Assembly: GCA_022376515.1 (NCBI GenBank)
Contig: WTXI01000147.1
Location: forward strand, 28,812-92,811
DNA: 64,000 nt
DNA from: Lactifluus volemus
Lineage: Eukaryota; Basidiomycota; Agaricomycetes; Russulales; Russulaceae
Reading direction: 5' to 3'
A model generated the notes under the pieces. It was not told the DNA's origin. It searched no databases and was given only the letters and a program-made list of their open reading frames with translations. Both the position numbers and the translations under genes were made by a program. This document shows positions 22,537 to 34,889 of this stretch, piece after piece; positions within the stretch are counted from its first letter, which is position 1, and each line of letters opens with the position of its first letter.

Positions 22537-22870
22537 GTCATCATCATTGGGCGATTCTGTCTTCAAAACGGTCAAGACGGAGAGGAATGACTGACTGAAT
22601 AGGCCCACCTAAGGGCCATCTTCGAGCGAAAATGACACTGCGGGCTAAGAGTCGAAAGGGAAGACACACGCGCGAAAGAAAGCGTAACAAACTTGCCCGC
22701 ATCACGTTCCTCGTCACCATCGTAATCACCATCTCCCGGCGTGAGGAGCTTGGGTATGTTGGGCTGAGTACTTATTTTCTCTCGCACGATTCGGTGAACC
22801 CGGGATAACATTCTGCCCTGCCATTGCCTGATTGGAAGTGGAAGACAGAGGAAGATGAAGAAGCAAAAGT
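22537..22870 (-). repeat. R repeat, copy 3, right half
   Basis: Resumes the R repeat interrupted by the transposon: GGGCGATTCTGTCTTCAAAA, then the minus-strand equivalents of KFVTLSFARVSSLS and of CAGGCAATGG near 22830. Together with 12640-12826 it forms one R copy. Beyond it, 22871-23010 still resembles the sequence before R copy 4 (29500-29600). Confidence 0.65.
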
Positions 22871-23258
22871 AGTTGAGAGGAGATGCGTAAAGGAGACGAC
22901 CTGGTCGGGGACCTTAAGAATATAGCATAATTATCAGCCTGCTGGGGTATTATTACCACCTGTAAGCGGAAGTAGGGCTGACTAGAAACGTGCATGGTAG
23001 CGATAACCATGTTGCCGGAGGAGATTGTAGTCGGATTACCTACTGCCCCTGTGGCACCACCTCAGGCATTGTCACCCTCTCGCATGTATTCTGCATGGCC
23101 AGATCGAAAGTTTTTTACTTTGTGATCAGACGTGCTATTCAAGCACAGTAGAAACGTACTGTAGCACCTAAATACGGAACCATGAGTCCGTGACTTTGAA
23201 ATACCACGTGACTTTGATCACCACCGTTGCGACCAGCCCTGGGACAGCAGTCAGCTGT

Positions 23259-25731
23259 ATGCCGACGGGACCAGTTTTTAACTGGTTGGCCGTTGCCCAC
23301 TCAGCTCTAGAGATCCTTGACCATGCACTGAAATACAGGGCTACACAAGTAGTACGGATACGAGGTACTCCGAGTCGAGTGCAGCAACACCTTTACAACG
23401 GGGATGATAGCAAGCAGGAAGCAACTAATGCGGACCAGCTGGCTTTTCCTTCATCTGCAAACAAAATTCGCCCCCCTTCGTCAACCTACACCCAACCAAG
23501 CACCCTCCACGACGCCAAAGAGTCCTGGCCTAGGCAGCCTGGAGTAGCAGTACCTCAATCATCTCCACTTCCTGCAATTGTTCCAGAACAACAATACGTC
23601 AATGGAACATCGCCAACGCCTACATTCGCACCTTTAGAACTAAACACCAAAAAGGCCGAATCAACTACCTTTTCTTTAAACGCCGAGGGTAGACCTGCTG
23701 TGAAACCTCTCATTTTGGAGGCGGACATCAAGGTGTGTAAACAGGACGTATCTTCGTCTCAGCACCTACCATCACGCCCCGGTGCTCCTTCCCTCGAGGT
23801 ACTTTTCAATGACCTTTCCGAGATCCTATTCTATCCTCCATCTTTATTTTGTAGGCGCCCACCTCTAGACCCGAGAACGTGCGGCACCTTCAATCCTCCA
23901 AAGTGCCTTCTTCTCGCATCGGGCGGCTCTTTCATTACGGAGGTACCAGTCACTCTCCCAGTTGATTCCTGTCCATGGAGCTCACGTTCTGGGTCTCAGG
24001 CTTGGCAGCATCGCTCGGATACGGCGCCGCTTCTGAATTTCTCCGCCGTTCAGTTACATCCCCCGAGTCGTCAGAGTCGCCAACCTCCCTCATGATGACT
24101 GAAGCGAACTTGACGCGCCTGGTATCGAAGCTCACGCAGATGCGTGGCGCGGCGCTGAAGATTGGCCAGTTCCTCAGCATTCAAGGTTTAATTGTCTACT
24201 TGTAAATTTTCTTACACATCCCTCAATTTACCGTGGCCCGGCAGATACGCACGTACTTCCTCCGGACCTGGATCGTGTCTTTCGTCGCGTGCAGGACAGC
24301 GCACACTACATGCCCAACCGGCAAATGGAGGCGTGTCCAACCCAATATTAATCAGTGACTGGACTTTTTCGGAGCTGACTTTTCCGTGCTGCAGAGCGTA
24401 ATGGCATCCTCTCTCGGGAAATCGTGGCGTTCCCTCTTTGCAAAGTTCGATCCTATACCCTTCGCGGCGGCCTCCATCGGGCAGGTCCACGATGCCGTCC
24501 TCGCGGCGCATGTCTCCCCGACAGGACAGCCCGAGCGCGTAGCTGTGAAAGTTCAGTTCCCGAACATCGCCGAGAGCGTAGCGAGTGACCTGAACTACAT
24601 CCGCATACTGCTGACGGCGGGGCGCCTGCTCCCGCGCGGGCTATTTCTAGATAAAACGCTTGCAGTATTATAACCCTCTCCTTACGGCAGAAAAGATGGA
24701 GCTGACGGCTGAGATAGGTCATGAAGGAGGAACTAGCGGACGAGTGCGACTATGTCCGGGAGGCTGCATGTATGCGGTCGTTTGGCAGTGATAAGAGGCT
24801 CGGCGGTGATACACGCTTCAAAGTGCCATGGGTGTGGGAGGGGTGCACGGCTCGAGTCCTGGTTATGGAGTACGTAGATGGAATGAGTGTTGGTGGAGAG
24901 ACGGTGCATCATCTTCCTCAAGCGGATCGCAACGAGGTGTGTCTCTCTTTCCCGGCTCAGTGCAAACCCCTTTAACAAAAAGTGATTTGATGCACGGAAG
25001 ATAGCGGCACGTGTGATTGAACTCTGCCTGCGCGAACTCTTCACTTTCCGTGAGATGCAGACAGATCCCAACTGGTCCAATTTTCTTTGGAACGCGAAAA
25101 CGCGCCAGGTGCGGTGGGCTTTACCCTTTACACTCTCCTCGGCAACTCTAATCGTCCGAGCAGCTTGAACTAGTCGACTTTGGAGCAACGCGTAGCTACA
25201 GCGCTACATTCATGGATAACTGGCTACGTCTGCTCCTCTCTGCTGCGCAGCAAGACCGCGAAGCCTGTATACGCTGGAGCTTGGAGCTTGGTTACCTCAC
25301 CGGCGATGAGAACGATGTCAGTTTTCTCGCCGGAATTTCTCTCCCTTGTGATATGTCTGATCCGGGGCGTTAGACCATGAATAATGCCCACGTTGAATCC
25401 TTGCAACTGCTCGCGACGCCATTTCGCAAAGACACACCTCAGCCATTCGCGTTTGGGCCTGGTTCGGCATGGGCTAGCGTCACCGCTGACATCCGGGATC
25501 GCATCCCGGTCATGTTGCGTCATCGTCTTACGCCTCCACCAAGGGAGACGTACTCTCTTAATAGGTACGTATTCTGGCATCTTCCCAAAGCAGCGTTTGA
25601 CCCACCACCCGGACAATAGAAAACTGAGCGGCGCTTTCTTGCTGGCGTCAAGATTGCGGGCTAGCGTAGATTGCAGAAAATTGTGGGAGGACGTCATTGG
25701 TGACTACCAATTTTCTACAAATCTATTGTGA
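23259..25731 (+). CDS. COQ8: COQ8-like atypical kinase (ABC1/UbiB family)
   Basis: COQ8 is a mitochondrial matrix-side ATPase/kinase-like protein supporting the coenzyme Q biosynthetic complex. Visible family features: [18 protein letters not shown] (the KxGQ motif), [14 protein letters not shown] (the Ala-rich loop AAAS), VAVKVQFP (ATP-binding Lys), [22 protein letters not shown] (catalytic-loop equivalent, Trp where Phe is common) and [11 protein letters not shown] (DFG). The C-terminus reads [52 protein letters not shown] and [11 protein letters not shown], all in frame through GT-AG introns including 25313-25369 and 25565-25619. The start [12 protein letters not shown] at 23259 is preferred over the upstream ATG at 23190 because homologues begin with a similar short hydrophobic segment. 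The last exons recur as relics at 33990, 36960 and 39480. Confidence 0.85.
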
Positions 25732-26602
25732 AAGTCTACGTTGGGGCAACCCAAAGCGAGAACCTGTTGGGATTTGGATCCCCTATCCTATCGGAGTTAG
25801 GAATGGTGGAATCATGTGAAAGCTGTTAGTACCCTCACAGTCATGTGGAACAGGTGAATACCAGCTACTTTCGTAGCAAACAATCCAAGCTCTTCATTCC
25901 CAATTGCTTCCTCAGCGCTCTCTCGCTTTCCTCTGAACTGCTGAGCTCAAATTCAATTGGCGATCACTTGAAGGTCAAGAGCAGGTTCAGCTCCCTAATT
26001 CAGAGTGATTTCTTGGTGGGTGTTTGGAAGTATATCATGCACACCAAACGAGTCGAGCTCGTCTCCAGCGAATCCTAAACGAAAATGTGAGAGGCCAAAT
26101 CAGAAAGGCTAAGCCTGCGCTCGCAAAATAGGGCAAACGGCGCGTAAGAGGACAGCGGCAAGCACAGTACCGCCTCGTCCAGGTTCGGGTGCAGAAGCGA
26201 GGGTGGACCAGCGGTTGGTCAGATAAAAGGCGTGCACTGGCAGCTCGCCAGTGCGACCCTTCTCGGGGCATCCAGCATGGACATAGTTCGGCTGGGCATG
26301 ATGCACGGACGAACAATTCAGTCCGGAAATCATGATTAACGTAACTCGCCTGGTCATTACGTGATAGCTGCGAATTCGAGGTTCGTTGGTAGCACCGATC
26401 CACTCCCACTGGCAGGTGGGCTACTAGGCGCCAAGAGAAATACGTCAAATACCGGCTTGGTTACGCGGGAGAGGCGACATATCGACACCAGCGCGCCCGC
26501 CCCAAACATAGAGGGATTCAAGGAGGCTAAGTGGCGGTGCCTCGAGCCGTGGGAATTGGGTCAACGGTTCTATCATGCTGATCGAGCGTTGATCGATGAT
26601 CG
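25732..26602. other. Intergenic stretch between COQ8 and the transporter gene
   Basis: The first part (25740-26040) is related to the sequence following the COQ8 tail relics: GTCTACGTTGGGGCAACCC against GTCTACAGTAGGGACAACCC, and GGCGATCACTTGAAGGTCAA against GGCGATTTACTTGAAAGTCC. It is therefore the parent of that duplicated segment. No OPI3 sequence is seen here. 26100-26600 holds no recognised gene; the minus-strand frame of 137 codons at 26035-26448 has no family features. Confidence 0.6.
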
Positions 26603-28372
26603 ATGATCTCCCAGCATGCATCTCCTGATGAATCACCAATATGGCCCCTTTTTCAAACTGTTCTGGGTGTAGGTATTCATTCATTCGACTCATTCATTCT
26701 CATTTGCTTATCTCCTCAGTCCATCGTCGAAGTCATTCTAGTGTCCATTTCCGGCTACGTCCTTGCCCGACGAGGGATCATTGATAAACCGACTCAGAGG
26801 GTTGTCACATTTCAATCTTATCTCTTCGTTTCTTAATCTTAACACAGCAACTCAACGTTATAAATGTCAACTTTTTTACACCCTGTCTCCTCTTCTCCAA
26901 AGTTGCTTTCTCCCTCTCCCCAGGTTCGTCATCTTTTTGCCTTGGATTGTCTAACACTAACTCACCCCCTTTTAGCTAAAATAGCTGAACTATGGGTCAT
27001 TCCTATCTTTTTCTTGTTCGTCACTGGTGTCTCATTAGTAGTTGCCTGGCTGCTTGGTAGCCTCTTCCGATTGAGGCCTTCACAAAGGTATACCTTATTC
27101 TTATTTCGCAGACGGGCATCTCATCCCATTCTCCTCTAGAAATTTTGCTATGGCTGCTGCCGCATTCATGAACTCGAATTCTCTTCCCGTCGCCCTTCTT
27201 CAATCTCTCGCCATTTCGGTCCCAGGACTCAAGTGGGGTGAAGACGACACCAAAGACGCTATCACCGGGCGCGCTCTCACCTACCTACTTCTTTGTGGCA
27301 CTATAGGGCAGCTTGTAAGCACCCCTCATTCTCCTGCTTGCTTCTGATTTAACTTTATCAATCATAGCTTCGTTGGAGTTATGGCGTTCACTTACTCACA
27401 AAGCCTGATGATACATCGGAGTGGGCAGAAAATCCATCCAGACCCCACGAAGAATCTAACTTGACGAGGGAGGGCTCCGAAGTTATCGACCAGCCAGAGC
27501 TCTCATTTGGGATCTACCGCGAAAGCTCTCTTTCGTCGTCGCATCAATTGTTACCCTCTACCTCTGTGTTTGAGTCTGACACGGACTCGGATGACGAAGA
27601 ACATTATGTACCACTTTGGTCTCGTCCCCCTCCTACGTTCTTGCAGCGCGTAGGCCTCAAAGCGCGCGACCTCTGGAAGAAAGTGAGCGGTTTCTTGACA
27701 CCACCGCTCTGGGCATCGATTGTCTCGATTCTAGTCGCTCTCAACCCACCCTTGCAACATGTACTTGAAGTCCACATGCGGCCCGTTCAAGGGGCCATCA
27801 CGCGGGCAGGAAACTGCTCGATTCCCCTCACACTCATAGTCCTTGGCGCATATTTCCACCGTTCCGAAGAGCGACCCCAACTTCCCTGTCTGCGCGGCCG
27901 AGAGGAGGACTCACTTGCATTACAGAGCGTGATCCCAGGCGAAGGGAGGACTATCTTCTTGGCCATTTTCGCACGAATGGTTGTCGTACCGGCCTTGTTC
28001 CTCCCGTTCATGGTCATTGGTGCGATTCACAAGTACCCTCCCGTGTTTCAGGAGTATGTCCCTGTGCCCAAAATCGCTTCCCTAACTTATCAAGCTTTCG
28101 CAGTCCTGTTTTTATTCTCAGCAACGTACTTCTGCTTGCATCACCCCCCGCGTTGGCTCTGGCTCAGGTACGTACTCCTTCCGATTTTCGGCAGTCCCCA
28201 GGCCGCTAAACGTATTTTTCATTGCACCCTACAGGTCACACAATCGGTCGCCAGCTCCAGCGTCAACTTCGAGCGGCTTATAAGTCGTACGATATTCTGG
28301 TCTTATTGTCTTGTTTCTCCCCCGGCCATGGTGGGATATGGTTTGATCGCTATGTTAATTACTAGACTCTGA
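26603..28372 (+). CDS. Auxin efflux carrier (PIN-like, Mem_trans) family transporter
   Basis: Multi-pass transporter of the family that includes plant PINs and fungal ECM3-like proteins; the fungal substrate is not established. Exons read SIVEVILVSISGYVLARRGI, QLNVINVNFFTPCLLFSKV, AKIAELWVIPIFFLFVTG, RNFAMAAAAFMNSNSLPVAL, then a long hydrophilic central loop (about 27440-27700, acidic SDTDSDDEEHYVP). After WASIVSILVALNPPLQHVL and NCSIPLTLIVLGAYF come DPVFILSNVLLLASPPALAL joined to VTQSVASSSVNFERLISRT and a final hydrophobic segment ending at 28372. The two halves of membrane segments around a loop fit the family layout. The start ATG 26603 leads into the first hydrophobic segment via a short intron ending CTCCTCAG. 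All joins are in frame. Confidence 0.85.
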
Positions 28373-29019
28373 ATCTTGCCTGTCACCCGTTGTATCCATT
28401 TTTGTATCTTGAAGCACTCATGTAGATTCATATTATTGATTACCCCTTTCAGGTCTCAGTATGATGCTATACATTTTCTGCATGATCTACTGTGTCCACC
28501 GTGACAGACTCCATACCGGTCGCTCTGGCAGATCCGTTTTTCGCTAACTGTAGGGCGCGGTTTACTTGGGCTTCGGCTATCTGGCGGCTCATTGGGGTTC
28601 TCTCAGGCTCAGGCAAGTGCTTCTGAAATCTTGCCTAAGATTTGGTCGACCTTGTTGGTCCACTCCGTTTCCTCAGATTGGCTTAGGCCCTCCCTCAGAC
28701 ATCCTATTGGAGTCGCGTTCGTACTATGGGGGGAGGGGGGGTTGAGTTCGGGGCTTTCAGTTTGTAGACCGTGTCTCTTGGTCCTTTTTCCGCGTTCATT
28801 TTCGACCAGATGCCTCCCAACTGTCCCCCGTGGGCGTCTAGATTGGCTCGTAGCTGGGTGCTTTTTGTTCCGTGCCTGGATTTTCTCAAGATGCGCTATT
28901 TTAAGATCTCCCTCAATCCTTTTGGCCCGAATTTTGATGTATCTACAACGTTGGAGGTGGCAACAGCCGGGCCGGCTTGAGCCGCCCGAGTCTGGATAAT
29001 AAAATGGAGTAGCATTTTT
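28373..29019. other. Gene-free stretch with a short shared repeat
   Basis: No recognised gene. The 135-codon plus-strand frame at 28592-28999 has no family features. Position 28926 onward (AATTTTGATGTATCTACA to about 28995, with GGCCGGGCCGGC-like sequence and CCGCCCGAG) recurs at 32163-32262. A G-rich run lies at 28730-28743. Confidence 0.5.
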
Positions 29020-29431
29020 TCATACCCTTGTTCTCGTACCAAGTATTTGATTGATTGCCCAGTTAGTACTTATATTACATTGGGTGCACTCTCTAAGACT
29101 AAGTACTAAATTCTCAGCCATCCATAACTTTGACACGCTATCATGCGAGCTCGGCACGCACCACAATGCCGTCGCAGCAAAGCACATTGTGCTGCAGACA
29201 TATATGGTGTCGCGGAGCACGAACGGGAAGTCCCTCAACTCGATAGTCCATAGGGATACAAAAATTGTCGCCGAGGACCGTGCCCGTGATGCCAAACGCC
29301 CAGGTGGAGGTCATGACGAAGGTCTGACCGAGGATGAAGAGCACCGTCGTCTGCAGTACAAAACCTTTCGATATGGCCACGCAGAGGATGAAAACGCCTG
29401 GAGCAGGTGCCACAGGGGCAGTAAAAGTCAT
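29020..29431 (-). pseudogene. OPI3 relic 1
   Basis: Minus-strand pieces read TVLFILGQTFVMTSTWAFGI, TGTVLGDNFCIPMDYRVEGL, then in another frame FVLRDTIYVCSTMCFAATAL. This matches the third exon of the intact OPI3 at 39956-40739, with frame changes and with DYFGILMDH altered to DNFCIPMDY. Flanking exons are missing. It precedes an R repeat and DUF6533 copy D, the same order as relic 2 before copy E. Confidence 0.75.
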
Positions 29432-29589
29432 CTGGTCATCACAATAATCACCTCCAGCATCATTCCCCTCCCAACAAATTGAACATCACCCACAGTTACT
29501 AATTATGCACCCAGGATTATCAATACCGCCCACTTCCGCCTACAGGTGGTAATAATGCCTCGGTGAGGTGACAACTGCGTTGTATTCTC

Positions 29590-29985
29590 ATGGTCCCGAC
29601 GATATCGTCTCTTTTATCGCACGTCTCTCTCAACCGCCTTTGGTTCATCTTCCTCTGTCTTCCGCTTCTACTCAGGCAATGGAACGGGCAGAGAGTTATC
29701 CCACAAATTCAGGTCTATCGTATCGTGCGGGAGCAGATACTCAACCCAAGATGTCCAAGCCCCTCACGCTGGACGGGTTTCTTTCGAGGTGTGTATCGTC
29801 CCTTTCGTCTCTTTAAATTGGGGACGGAATCGCCCACTAATGATGACGATGATGCTCGTGGTATGTGGAGATGACCCCCACGCGACGCACCGCCGAACTC
29901 AGGCTGCACATGCTAGAACTCTCAATCATGATTGTTGGGGACAGTGGAGGGGATATGGTCACGCATAAATAGGGCCATTGAAAAC
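29590..29985 (+). repeat. R repeat, copy 4 (inverted relative to copies 1-3)
   Basis: Plus-strand counterpart of the R repeat: CTTCCTCTGTCTTCCGCTTC, CAGGCAATGG, the AAGCCCCTCACGC segment, CGCCCACTAATGATGAC, ATGACCCCCACGCGACGCAC, and finally CACGCATAAATAGGGCCATT at about 29960. It lies on the 3' side of DUF6533 copy D, keeping the orientation relationship seen for copies A to C. Confidence 0.7.
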
Positions 29986-30141
29986 GTAGTTAGAACCTAG
30001 ATACAACAACGCCTTCCCTCAGCACCGTCGAAATATGTAACACAATTCGCGTAGAAAGGACGCTATGTAACACCACCTGCAACCTAATACAACCAACGAA
30101 TCCATGAGTGCAGTTACGTGGTGTTCTCATCACTGATTAAC

Positions 30142-31649
30142 TTACTCTCCTCCCGCTGACCGTAATTTGTGTAATTGTGGATCCTTCGAACACACGTCCA
30201 TCAGTAAGACTTCTGTGACAGTCAAGGCTGGACTTACAGAGGCTTGCAGATGTAGTCCGATGTTGAAAAACCCAATAACTACATGGAATAGGTTTCTATT
30301 AGGCCATGAGAACTTGGATAGGCAGTAATACTCACGGATCATGAACACAAAGTATATGACCCCTGACCAAGACCGTCAGCCGACTAAAGCAGAATCTAGA
30401 ACCAAACTGCCAAAACATGATACCATCAATCCAAAGCATGTCCAGCAACTTTGATCTCATTTGTCTCGATGTTGAATTACGGAACGGTATGGTTTTGTAC
30501 ACTGTCAAGACCAACATACCTGTTGTGTGTCAGTAGGCACAATAGAGACACCAGGGGATCAGATGAACCGGCTTCAAACAGCATTATGAAAAGATATGTT
30601 AAAACCCATATACGCCCGACGACACCTGACGAGGTTTTACATGGCCCCATGCCCTCGATCTCAATACCAGATGGTGCTACCAGAGAGTACCAACAAGCGC
30701 ACCGGTTCGAATCGTCAAGTTGCTGCTGGAAGAGTGAAACCGGACTACTTACGGACAGACGTAGAAAGATCGACCGTTACTATCACGAGTCCTGGGATTG
30801 CGCAGGCCTGCGGCCATATAAGTTACTTGATAATAAGAGGTGTTAAGGACCGCCACCGTACCAGGAAGAAAGCAACAAGGGATATCAGCATCCGCCGACT
30901 CCTTCCCCATATAGCCCAGGTCCTCATCATGACAATGACTGGTTGGCTAAGCGGTCGGGTATCAACGGCATGGTGTGAGAGGTACTCACGCTCTGCGGCC
31001 ATCATAACGACGCCACGTAGACCGTCCTTAACCTGGTTCGGCACGGTCCCGGGCTAGCCCCGATCATCATCAGTCTGGTTTCGGATGCCTTCTAGTCAAC
31101 TTAGCCGTACCGGAAGCAAACTTAAAATGGCACTTGCAAGCGCTGGATATCGCGCAAATACGAATAGGACGTGGGTCCATGTGATTCTGCCTCGGCGCCA
31201 GACGAATTTCAACTGCCTCAGAGGTGAGTCGGCAAGAAAGTTCCACTGGTGAGCAGAGATGCGCACTTCATCATCGATGGTCAACAGCCAGTCAAAGAAC
31301 TACCAACACAGGACCGGCTTCAAGTTAGCTCCCTCGAGAATCGCGCAAAACGTGCCACTTACAACCAGTGTCCCGCTTGCCACTGATCATCACAGATGTT
31401 GTTCAGTTGAAGCGCGCACACATACGTCGTCAGCATCATATATCCCACAAGAACACAAGGGTTTTGTACCTGCAACATGCTAAAGGCAGAAAACCGTGGA
31501 TATGGGGAAAAGAATGGCATCAGTACTCGATTTTCACATAATTGCAATCTGTAGGTCACAGTACGCACCGAACCAAGCTGCCCATCGGAAAGGCATCGAG
31601 TCACGCGGTCTACGGCAGCCGCGAGGCCACTGTCACTCGAGCTCGACAT
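30142..31649 (-). CDS. DUF6533 domain-containing multi-pass membrane protein, copy D
   Basis: On the minus strand the start MSSSSDSGLAAAVDRVTRCL at 31649 is followed by the same exon series as copies B and C: FFDWLLTIDDE joined to LKFVWRRGRITW, VLFVFARYPALASAIL, LRGVVMMAAE, MMRTWAIWGRSRRMLIS, AIPGLVIVTVDLSTSV, the LVLTVYKTIPFRNSTSRQM exon and VIYFVFMIREYYCLSKFSW. The last exon stays open longer than in B or C, adding LLMDVCSKDPQLHKL before the stop at 30142, because the short indel that stops the others is absent. Copy D is the most diverged of the open copies and fits the DUF6533 consensus best (ALASAIL), so it may be closest to the ancestral form. Function unknown. Confidence 0.7.
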
Positions 31650-33985
31650 CGGATTGCAGGTTACAGTGCACCGCGCCAAAATGCACCAGGCAGGCGTGGG
31701 TGTTTGTAAGGGGAAGTTCCAGTACAGACGTAGCTTTAATAGCAAGAGCGTAACTAGTATACCAAACAGGCCAGGGGTGGTAGTGGTAGTGATGGAGGCC
31801 GGGATAACGATGGTAGCGGTAGTGGAAAGTCATGAGAATGATACCGCATAATGTGAGAGGAGGCAATTGGATATATGGGAAGTCCACTCCCATTAAGACT
31901 GAGTAACAAGTACAACCCACTTGCAGTGCTAATGAGATCTAAATGTCTTGAGGGTTGCACAGTTACAGATGCACCGGAAGTGGCAAACGTACGACCTCAG
32001 GCTGCGATCATTCAGTTGCCTGCGATTACCCGATTCGTATCATTGTCGCGTGAAGTCTACCAAGTCTAGTGCTTCCGCAAAGTGCAGTGAAGCAACTGCA
32101 GCCGATTTTGATGTGTGGATACACAGTGATCAAGGTTGATACTTTCGACAGCTTTCGACAAATTTTGATGTATCTACAGTGGCAACCGCAGCCCTGTGCG
32201 TGACGTCATGTAACGGCCGGGCCGGCTGCCAGTGGGCCGCCCGAGGTCTGGACAATATGGAGTAAATACCTTGACGACGGAGTAATACCGACGTTGTCGT
32301 CGGCCACCTTGCTCGCGGACTGTGCAGGTTGCAAGTAGTGTAATGTAGTGAAGAGACAACTTTATTATTTGTACATCAACATGCACAGTGGAATTTTTTT
32401 TGACATGGATTTGGTACAATACCCGTATTTTCCACGCCTGTCCGTTTCAGATCTGGATGGGGTAATTCAACAGATCCCCTACCGCAACCGAGAAAATTAT
32501 ATTTAAACCGAAGATCCGCAAGAGCTGAAGGAGATGAGTAACTTCTTACGTCCGACTGGTAGAGCTGTGCTGAAGCCGTTGTCAGGGTCACCTATGCCTT
32601 CTCTAAACCTCAGGCTTCAGGCCTCAGGGTTGATATATTGATAAAGTACCTCGGTAAGGGGCGGGGTCCGCCGGGGACTTCGAAAGCCGGTATAAGCGGT
32701 ATTTCAAAGAGGGAGACCACCAGGCACGTACGGTAACTGACACTCATGCAAAACAGAAGAGGGCTGAGTGAGGCCTCGCCCGGACCAAGGTTAGGCGAGG
32801 AGTAGCACTGCTGTTGATGGGCTTGAAGCGTTTCGGCATTCGCGGTGGCCCAAAACGACGCGTCAAGAATCGGCTCGTTTTCTATCGCAGTACGTTAGTG
32901 GTATGACGTATAAGTAGCCCCACGGCAAGCAAGCATTGTGTTTCACTGCTGATCGTCGTGATCGCTGCATCGTTGGATCATATGAGGCCTTGTGGACAAC
33001 ACGCCAGAGCCAGATGTAACTACCTGGCATCGTCTCAGTCTCTCTAGGCAGTAGAATCTGATCTGTCTTCTCCTTGTGCAGCACATCCATCTGCCCCGAC
33101 AAGATCATACTTTGATATCTCCCCGGACTAGACGAGAAGAGAGTCGATTCTGACACTTCGTGGGGACACATTTAAGCAAGCCCATCTTAGATGTATCGCA
33201 CATATTGCTGACGTCATAGGGGAACCTTGAAGAAGGCATAGGGGCTATGGCAGGGGCCCGCGTTGCCTCGCCGACGCCGGTCTCGTCAGAGAAAACACCA
33301 ACACTTCCGGGAGGATCCTGGAGGAAGGCTCCATCAGTTTGGCGCCTGCGTACAATTGCAGTTTGATGTCCTGGGAGAAACTGCTTGCCCAGGTACACAT
33401 GCGGTAGAAAAGTCCCCAGTGACATGACTATAAATAGGATGGATCAGGTGGGTCTACGCAAGACTCGGTACCATGTTGCAGTAACGATGACAATCCGCAG
33501 CGCCCCAAGCTGTACGAGTGTAACGGCACAAGTGTCCGACGACGATGGAACCTGACGATAGGTTCAAGAGAACGCTCGAATCAGCTTATTATCGAGCGAG
33601 AACGTGTGATTGTGGTGGTACTATAGTAAGAACAGGGATTGCACTGAGAAATACCGAAGTTATAGAGAAACAGACGGTTGCGCACTAATCATTGTCGGAG
33701 AAAGAGTGTTTGGACATGTCAGAAACATCGAACGGCCGAGATCACGCGAATCTAAAGCATTGAAAAAAGAGGAGATTTTGTCGGAACGCGTACCATCATG
33801 AATGTGAGCCACTGCCAGATACTAAGTAAAAAAGGTGTCAGTCCGAGAAGCACAGGTGGAGTTGTAAAAGGGGCGCGCGGTCGTTACACCAATTGTGACA
33901 CAATGTCACCCTCGGCACAGCGACGCCTTCAGTTCGGGCTCCTCTCTGGCGAAACTTGCCCGAGCCGAGGAGGAGCCCGAGAGCG
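31650..33985. other. Gene-free stretch, 2.3 kb
   Basis: 31650-31970 is the upstream region shared with DUF6533 copies B and C. 32163-32262 repeats 28926-28995. The rest, including minus-strand frames at 32863-33171 and 33105-33425, shows no recognised family. 33795-33870 (CATCATGAATGTGAGCCACT...) recurs at about 39393-39470 ahead of another COQ8 tail relic and so belongs to the duplicated unit. Confidence 0.55.
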
Positions 33986-33989
33986 TCCT

Positions 33990-34170
33990 CGCGCCGACAG
34001 CAATTACCGCGGCAACGAGACGACGATCTGGGCCTGCTGCGCAATAAGAGGAACGTACTAAAGAGGTACGTATTCTGGCATTTTCACAAAGTGGCACCCA
34101 CCATCCAGACAATAGGAAACTGAGCGGCGCGGCGTCAATGATGTCATTGGGTGACTACAAAATCTAGTAT
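33990..34170 (+). pseudogene. COQ8 3' tail relic 1
   Basis: Contains CTGCTGCGCAATAAGAGGAA, GAGGTACGTATTCTGGCATT, CCAGACAATAGGAAACTGAG and GATGTCATTGGGTGACTAC. These match the COQ8 region for VMLRHR, the intron beginning GTACGTATTCTGGC, KLSGA and DVIGDYQ (25510-25710). Upstream kinase exons are absent. It is directed toward OPI3 relic 2. Confidence 0.75.
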
Positions 34171-34314
34171 TGTGAAAAGTCTACAGTAGGGACAACCCTA
34201 CGCGAGAAGCAACTGAAAATTCTATAGTCAAGGGGATAGATGGGATATGGAAATAGGCACTCAAGAGATGGGAGGGGAGGGATTTCGCGTGAAGCTATTG
34301 TGAGTTTTGGCGAT

Positions 34315-34640
34315 CTACTTGAAAGTCAGAAGCAAGCTTAAAGTTCCTTGTGTGCTTTCTTGGCGGGTATGTGACGTTCGGATTAAATCATGTCGGTGAA
34401 CGGCCTTGGCGGCATCAGTCAAACGCATGTAATTAAGATGGGAAGACGCGAAGCACCCCTCAAATTTAAGAGCGATAGAATACGAGACGTGAATATACAT
34501 GCCAAAGCGCAAGCGCTACCAGTAAGATCCACGCGAGCGAGGCACGCACCATAACTCCATCGCGGAGCACCTTGAACGGGAAGCCCTCAGCTCGATGACG
34601 AAGGTCTGGCCGAGACGACGAGCGTGGGAACGAGTGGGGA
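34315..34640 (-). pseudogene. OPI3 relic 2
   Basis: Minus-strand fragments read RAEGFPFKVLRDG, then SLAWILL (intron-derived in the intact gene), then YIHVSYSIALKFEGCFASS and RLTDAAKAVHRHD. The order and the convergent position next to a COQ8 tail match the intact OPI3. The first exons and the DPMYVGST segment are missing or altered, so this cannot be functional. Confidence 0.7.
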
Positions 34641-34889
34641 GGAAGAACCCCCCGGGCCGGAAGATAACTAGGGGTATACCACATGTCCGTTTTGAGAGCG
34701 AGCTGTGAAGCACATATCGAGCTCGTGCTCAAGCTTATTCCCACAAGAAATATCAATTTAAGAAATTCCCAGCGATGTAATAATATCAAAATATAAATAA
34801 TTCCCTAAGAACTATTGTCCGCAGAAAGCACATGCCAGGATTCCCATTTCCCAACATGTCATATATATCCCGTGAAGCCCGACAGACAC

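Noticed and set aside
22254..22540. LTR interpretation of the duplicated 54-base units
   Set aside because: The copies are adjacent and short, and the element has inverted termini and a DNA transposase.
23190..23258. N-terminal extension of COQ8 from the upstream ATG
   Set aside because: Homologues begin near MPTGPVFNW; the extra 23 residues look like 5' UTR.
26035..26448. 137-codon minus-strand frame rich in Cys and Arg
   Set aside because: No family resemblance; composition fits a chance frame in GC-rich intergenic DNA.
28592..28999. 135-codon plus-strand frame
   Set aside because: No recognisable motif; its end is part of a non-coding GC-rich repeat also found at 32163.
32863..33425. 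Two overlapping minus-strand frames of about 100 codons
   Set aside because: No motif found and no plausible splice joining them; not enough to call even a relic.
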